DNA from: Halotalea alkalilenta DSM 17697
Lineage (GTDB): Bacteria; Pseudomonadota; Gammaproteobacteria; Pseudomonadales; Halomonadaceae
NCBI RefSeq assembly: GCF_000621205.1
Contig: NZ_KK211229.1
Coordinates: 190,061-254,060, forward strand
Direction: 5' to 3'
Length of the DNA stretch: 64,000 nucleotides
The notes beneath the pieces were generated by a model. It ran no database searches. It saw nothing but the letters and a program-made list of their open reading frames with translations, and had not been told where the DNA came from. This document shows positions 60,867 to 64,000 of the stretch, one piece after another. The stretch's first letter is position 1. The number at the start of each line of letters is the position of its first letter. Both the position numbers and the translations under genes were made by a program.

Positions 60867-62471
60867 ATGATCTTCCTCGCGATGATTCGGCGTTTCACCA
60901 TTCGTCTGCGCATGCTTGGCGCTATCGGCATGGTGATCGCGCTATTGATCCTTCTCAGCGGTGCGGGACTGCTCGGCAATCAGCGGATGTACACCATGCA
61001 CACCCAACTGATCGAGGAAGGGGTCGCCGGCATGCGCACCCTCGTCGCACTCCAGGATCGGCTGGCGACGCTGCGCACGCTCGACGGGGCCGGGGCATGG
61101 CGTGAGCATCTCGATGAGGCGACACGCCTGGCGACGTCGCTCGAGGGCATCGGTACCACCGGCGCGGCGGCGCCTGAGCTGCTGGCTGCCTTGGAGACGT
61201 ATCGTGAGCGGCGAGCGGTGGGAGGTGATGTCGGCGCCGCACTCGATGGCGTGCAGCAGCGCCTGCGCTCGATCGATACGCTGATACAGGGCTACATAGA
61301 TGCCAATGTCGCAGGCCAGGCGAGCCTTTTCCGCCAGATCCTGGTGACCTTCTTCGGCGAGATACTGCTGGTACTGGTGATCGTGGTGCCGCTGACGCTT
61401 TTGAACATGTGGGCGATCTGCGTACCGGTACGACGGGCGCGCCTCACCGCCGAGGCGATCGCCGGTGGCGATCTGACCCAGCCCATCGACGCCTCGGGTA
61501 GCGATGAGCTGACCAAGCTGCAGGAGACCCAGGCGCAGATGCAGCGCCAGCTGGCGAGCATCGTGGCGCAGATCCGCGATGCCAGCGAAAACATCGCCGG
61601 TGCCAGTCAAGGAATCGCCGACGGCAACCAGCATCTCGCGGCGCGCACCGAGCAGACCGCCAACGATCTGCAGGGGACGGTGGCTTCGCTTTCGCAGTTC
61701 TCCACCACCGTGCAGCAGACCGCCCAGGCAGCCGAGCGGGGAGACCTGCTCTCGCAGGATGCCAATGCGGCGGCGGAACGAGGCGGCGGCGTGATCGAGC
61801 AGGTGGTGGAGCGAATGAAGCTGATCGAGAGCTCCAGCCATCGCATCGGCGAGATCGTTGGTTTGATCGATGAGATCGCTTTCCAGACCAATATCCTTGC
61901 GATCAACGCATCGGTGGAGGCGGCGCGTGCGGGCGAGCAGGGCCGCGGCTTCTCGGTGGTGGCGATCGAAGTCCAGCGGCTGGCCAAGCGCTCGGCGGAT
62001 GCGGCCAGCGAGATCAAGGCGCTGACCGGTGAGAGCGTGAAAGCGGTCGACGCTGGCGCGAGCCAGGTTCAGGAAGCGGGCGCGGTGATGCGGGAGATCG
62101 TCGACAGCACCCAGCGGGTCGGCGAGGTGATCAGCGAGATCAGCCATGCCACCAGTGAGCAGTCGATCGGCATCCAGCAGGTTACCCAGGCAATGGAACG
62201 GGTCGACCATGTGACCCAGCAGAACGCTTCATTGGTCAACCAGTCGGCGATGGCGGCCGCTTCGCTGCGCGAACAGGCGGCGCTGCTCGAGCAGATGGTG
62301 AGTCGGTTCAGGCTGGACGAGCGGGGAGCGCCCGAGCTCAAGGAGGTCGAAGGGCACGTTCTGTCACGCTCGTCGGCATCGGCTCATGCAGATGTCGATG
62401 CACCGCCGAGCCCGCTGCGCGCGTTCGGCGCGATGCTGCGCCGTCCGCTGCTGTGGTTCAGAGCGCGCTAG
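60867..62471 (+). CDS. Methyl-accepting chemotaxis protein
   Basis: This 534-residue transducer has an N-terminal helix (MLGAIGMVIALLILLSGAGLLG), a periplasmic four-helix-type sensor of about 140 residues, a second helix (ILVTFFGEILLVLVIVVPLTLLNMW), a HAMP domain (RARLTAEAIAGGDLTQPIDASGSDELTKLQETQ) and the signalling hairpin tip EIAFQTNILAINASVEAARAGEQGRGFSVVAIEVQRLAKRSADAASEIK. No C-terminal receptor pentapeptide is visible, so it may be a low-abundance type receptor. The start could also be 60882. It is probably under FliA control. Confidence 0.92.
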   Translation: MIFLAMIRRFTIRLRMLGAIGMVIALLILLSGAGLLGNQRMYTMHTQLIEEGVAGMRTLVALQDRLATLRTLDGAGAWREHLDEATRLATSLEGIGTTGAAAPELLAALETYRERRAVGGDVGAALDGVQQRLRSIDTLIQGYIDANVAGQASLFRQILVTFFGEILLVLVIVVPLTLLNMWAICVPVRRARLTAEAIAGGDLTQPIDASGSDELTKLQETQAQMQRQLASIVAQIRDASENIAGASQGIADGNQHLAARTEQTANDLQGTVASLSQFSTTVQQTAQAAERGDLLSQDANAAAERGGGVIEQVVERMKLIESSSHRIGEIVGLIDEIAFQTNILAINASVEAARAGEQGRGFSVVAIEVQRLAKRSADAASEIKALTGESVKAVDAGASQVQEAGAVMREIVDSTQRVGEVISEISHATSEQSIGIQQVTQAMERVDHVTQQNASLVNQSAMAAASLREQAALLEQMVSRFRLDERGAPELKEVEGHVLSRSSASAHADVDAPPSPLRAFGAMLRRPLLWFRAR

Positions 62472-62880
62472 ACCAGCGCGTCGCTACCGCTTCTTCTCCG
62501 TAGGCCTCGGCGAGCGCCTCCCGGATCGCCGCCAGGCCTGCCTGGTGGGCGGCCTCGATGGCATCGGCCCGTTGCTCGCCGAGGATGGCGAACGACGCCG
62601 CCAGTCCCTGCTTGGCGGCTTCCACTGCGGCGTCGATCTCATCTTCCTCGGCGTCATCACTGCCCAGCGCGCCATCGCCGAGCGCCTGCTTGGCGGCGTC
62701 GACCGCAGCGTCGCCGTGGCGCTCGCGCAGCCAGCCGCCGACCGCTTGGGTCATCGCCGCGTACTGCGCGTCGTCGAGGGGGAAATGCACTGCTTCGAGG
62801 GCGTCGAACGCCTTGCCGATCGCCAGCGCGGCGAAGCCGACGGCAGCGAGTTGAGCGGGAGTTGCAGAGGTATCGGACAT
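62458..62880 (-). CDS. Hypothetical acidic Ala-rich protein
   Basis: This 140-residue protein (MSDTSATPAQLAAVGFAALAIGKAFDALEAVHFPLDDAQYAAM ...) is not recognised. It is Ala- and acid-rich and probably helical: a first helical part with AVGFAALAIGKAFDALEAV, an acidic GSDDAEEDEIDAAVEAA stretch in the middle, and a helical C terminus. Its 3' end overlaps the receptor gene by 14 bases tail to tail. The frame stays open far upstream across the rsuA gene, but only this part has a plausible start. Confidence 0.6.
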   Translation of the reverse strand: MSDTSATPAQLAAVGFAALAIGKAFDALEAVHFPLDDAQYAAMTQAVGGWLRERHGDAAVDAAKQALGDGALGSDDAEEDEIDAAVEAAKQGLAASFAILGEQRADAIEAAHQAGLAAIREALAEAYGEEAVATRWSSAL

Positions 62881-63141
62881 GCCGCGGTTTCCTGATCGAT
62901 GGGTAGCGCGAGGCAAGGGATACTCGCGTGATTGGCCGCATGATAGCCCAGGCGAGTCGTCGTTGCCGGCGAATCGGCGCGATGCTGGGCGCCGGGGTGA
63001 GAGGCATGGCAGAATCGTCGACGCCCGACCCACGACCCATGGATGTCTCTGCGTGCTCCGAATCACTTCCCGGTTTGCTATGTTTTCCGCGTCGTCCAGA
63101 CACCAGGACGTCGGTACCCTCGGCGCGAACGGCTGACCGCG

Positions 63142-63837
63142 ATGGAACGCCTCGATCGGGTGATCATCGCACTGCCGGAGCAGAGCCGTCAGCGCGCGCG
63201 CCGGGCGCTGCTCGAGGGGCGGATAAGGGTCAATCGCACGGTCGAGCGCGATGGTACCCGGATGCTCACTGCCTTCGACCGGGTCGAGTTCGACGATCGA
63301 CTGCTGCGCCCCGGGCGCACGCCGCGTTATCTGATGCTGTACAAGCCGGGCGGCTGCATCAGTGCCACTCGCGACGATCGGCATCCCACCGCGCTCGAGC
63401 TGCTTGGGGCGGATGCCAGCGAGGATCTCCACATCGCCGGGCGGCTCGACTACCATACCACTGGGCTTCTGCTGCTGACCAACGACAGCGCGTGGTCGGA
63501 GCGACTCACCCAGCCCGGCTCGCGCAAGCCCAAGCGATACTGTGTCGATCTTGCCCGTCCGCTGCACCAGCGCGACGTCGAGGCTTTCGCCACCGGCATT
63601 CGCCTGCGCCACGAGACCATCGACACCCTGCCCGCGATACTCGAGATCGAGCACGCCCACCGGGCCTGGGTGACCCTGTTCGAAGGTCGCTATCGACAGA
63701 TCCGCCGGATGTTCGCCACGCTCGGTAACCACGTCGTCGCCCTGCATCGCGAGCGCGTCGGCGGCATCGTCCTCGACCCGGGGCTTTCGCCCGGCGAGTA
63801 TCGGCCGCTGGAGCGGGATGAGATCGCCGCGGCATAG
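63142..63837 (+). CDS. rsuA: 16S rRNA pseudouridine synthase (RsuA-type)
   Basis: This 231-residue enzyme has an S4-like N terminus (RLDRVIIALPEQSRQRARRALLEGRIRVNRTV), then YLMLYKPGGCISATRDDRHPTALELL, the catalytic GRLDYHTTGLLLLTND (Asp at residue 103), and EGRYRQIRRMFATLGNHVVALHRERVGGI near the end. It converts a uridine to pseudouridine in rRNA, most likely position 516 of 16S rRNA. The catalytic Asp is intact, unlike in the related protein at 59.4-60.1 kb. The ATG at 63142 is preferred because similarity begins there. Confidence 0.88.
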   Translation: MERLDRVIIALPEQSRQRARRALLEGRIRVNRTVERDGTRMLTAFDRVEFDDRLLRPGRTPRYLMLYKPGGCISATRDDRHPTALELLGADASEDLHIAGRLDYHTTGLLLLTNDSAWSERLTQPGSRKPKRYCVDLARPLHQRDVEAFATGIRLRHETIDTLPAILEIEHAHRAWVTLFEGRYRQIRRMFATLGNHVVALHRERVGGIVLDPGLSPGEYRPLERDEIAAA

Positions 63838-63854
63838 CCGCGGCAGATTAATGA

Positions 63855-64000
63855 CAAACCCCTTTTGACCCAGCGACGCTCTCGATCCTGGAGAGTCGAG
63901 AACCGTTTGGGTCCTAACGTGCCTCTTGCTCGCTTAGATGCGAGGGGCGGGCCCCTCGCGCTCCCCCTGAAAGGGGACGCGCCGCCACGAGATCGCGAAA
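63855..64000. other. Hairpin-rich stretch at the end of the window
   Basis: Three potential hairpins follow rsuA. GACCCA and TGGGTC enclose an inner CGACGCTCTC/GGAGAGTCG stem (about 63868-63921); GCGAGGGG-CGGG-CCCCTCGC lies at 63940-63959; and TCCCC/GGGGA lies just after it. No gene or T-tract is seen. The window ends here, so the element cannot be classified. Confidence 0.4.

Noticed and set aside
62881..63747. Upstream extension of the hypothetical minus-strand protein to 429 residues
   Set aside because: It runs antisense across rsuA and has no family character before the ATG at 62880.
1..64000. tRNA, rRNA, insertion sequences, prophage or integrase genes
   Set aside because: Scanned for characteristic motifs and families; nothing convincing was found.

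Overview
The window is high-GC DNA from a gammaproteobacterium. A split class II ribonucleotide reductase (nrdJa/nrdJb), Dld, YehS and YedJ homologues, an IbpA-type heat-shock protein and a type I-F CRISPR-Cas locus together suggest a Halomonadaceae or Pseudomonas-like lineage. The genus is not proven by anything I can see. No tRNA, rRNA, insertion sequence or prophage was recognised.

Layout. 0-12.7 kb: the 3' part of an FAD oxidoreductase gene, an FMO-SDR-MFS operon of unknown substrate, a RES/Xre toxin-antitoxin pair, D-lactate dehydrogenase dld with a LysR gene, an I42 (chagasin-type) inhibitor lipoprotein, a stress-type SDR, a 5'-nucleotidase lipoprotein and a YedJ-like HD hydrolase. 12.7-37.8 kb: an island for oxidative sugar and sugar-acid catabolism. 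It holds an arabinose/galactose dehydrogenase with dgoK, dgoD and dgoA (De Ley-Doudoroff route); nrdJa-nrdJb behind a pair of NrdR-like boxes; a first TRAP transporter; an FAD-linked hydroxyacid dehydrogenase; a DpkA-like reductase; an IclR regulator divergent from a Weimberg-type pair (xylX-like dehydratase and ketoglutarate-semialdehyde dehydrogenase); and a block controlled by an ExuR/UxuR-like GntR protein (FAH hydrolase, SDR, second TRAP transporter, Zn-alcohol dehydrogenase, UxaA-type dehydratase). Three TTGG-N5-CCAA sites appear to mark that regulon. 38-54 kb: a PAS-GGDEF protein, then a complete type I-F system. cas1, cas2-3 and csy1-4 lie between two CRISPR arrays that run outward from the cas genes, with 33 and 56 spacers. 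Each leader carries two IHF-like sites at matching distances from the first repeat. A Phd/RelE-type toxin-antitoxin pair sits between the array 1 leader and cas1. 54-64 kb: a TonB siderophore receptor with a Fur-like box, an hsp20 gene with a sigma32 promoter and a ROSE-like RNA thermometer, a cytosolic 5'-nucleotidase, small proteins, two pseudouridine-synthase-fold proteins (one lacking the catalytic aspartate), YehS and a chemotaxis receptor with a FliA-type promoter.

How it works together. Sugars would be oxidised to aldonic acids, or sugar acids imported by TRAP systems, then dehydrated and cleaved or oxidised to pyruvate, lactate-like acids or 2-ketoglutarate. The CRISPR locus looks intact and well supplied with spacers. 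The most useful points to follow are the leader architecture, the repeat-variant history of the arrays, the toxin-antitoxin pair inside the CRISPR locus, the TTGG-N5-CCAA regulon and the ROSE-like element. I did not find a clearly new type of system.
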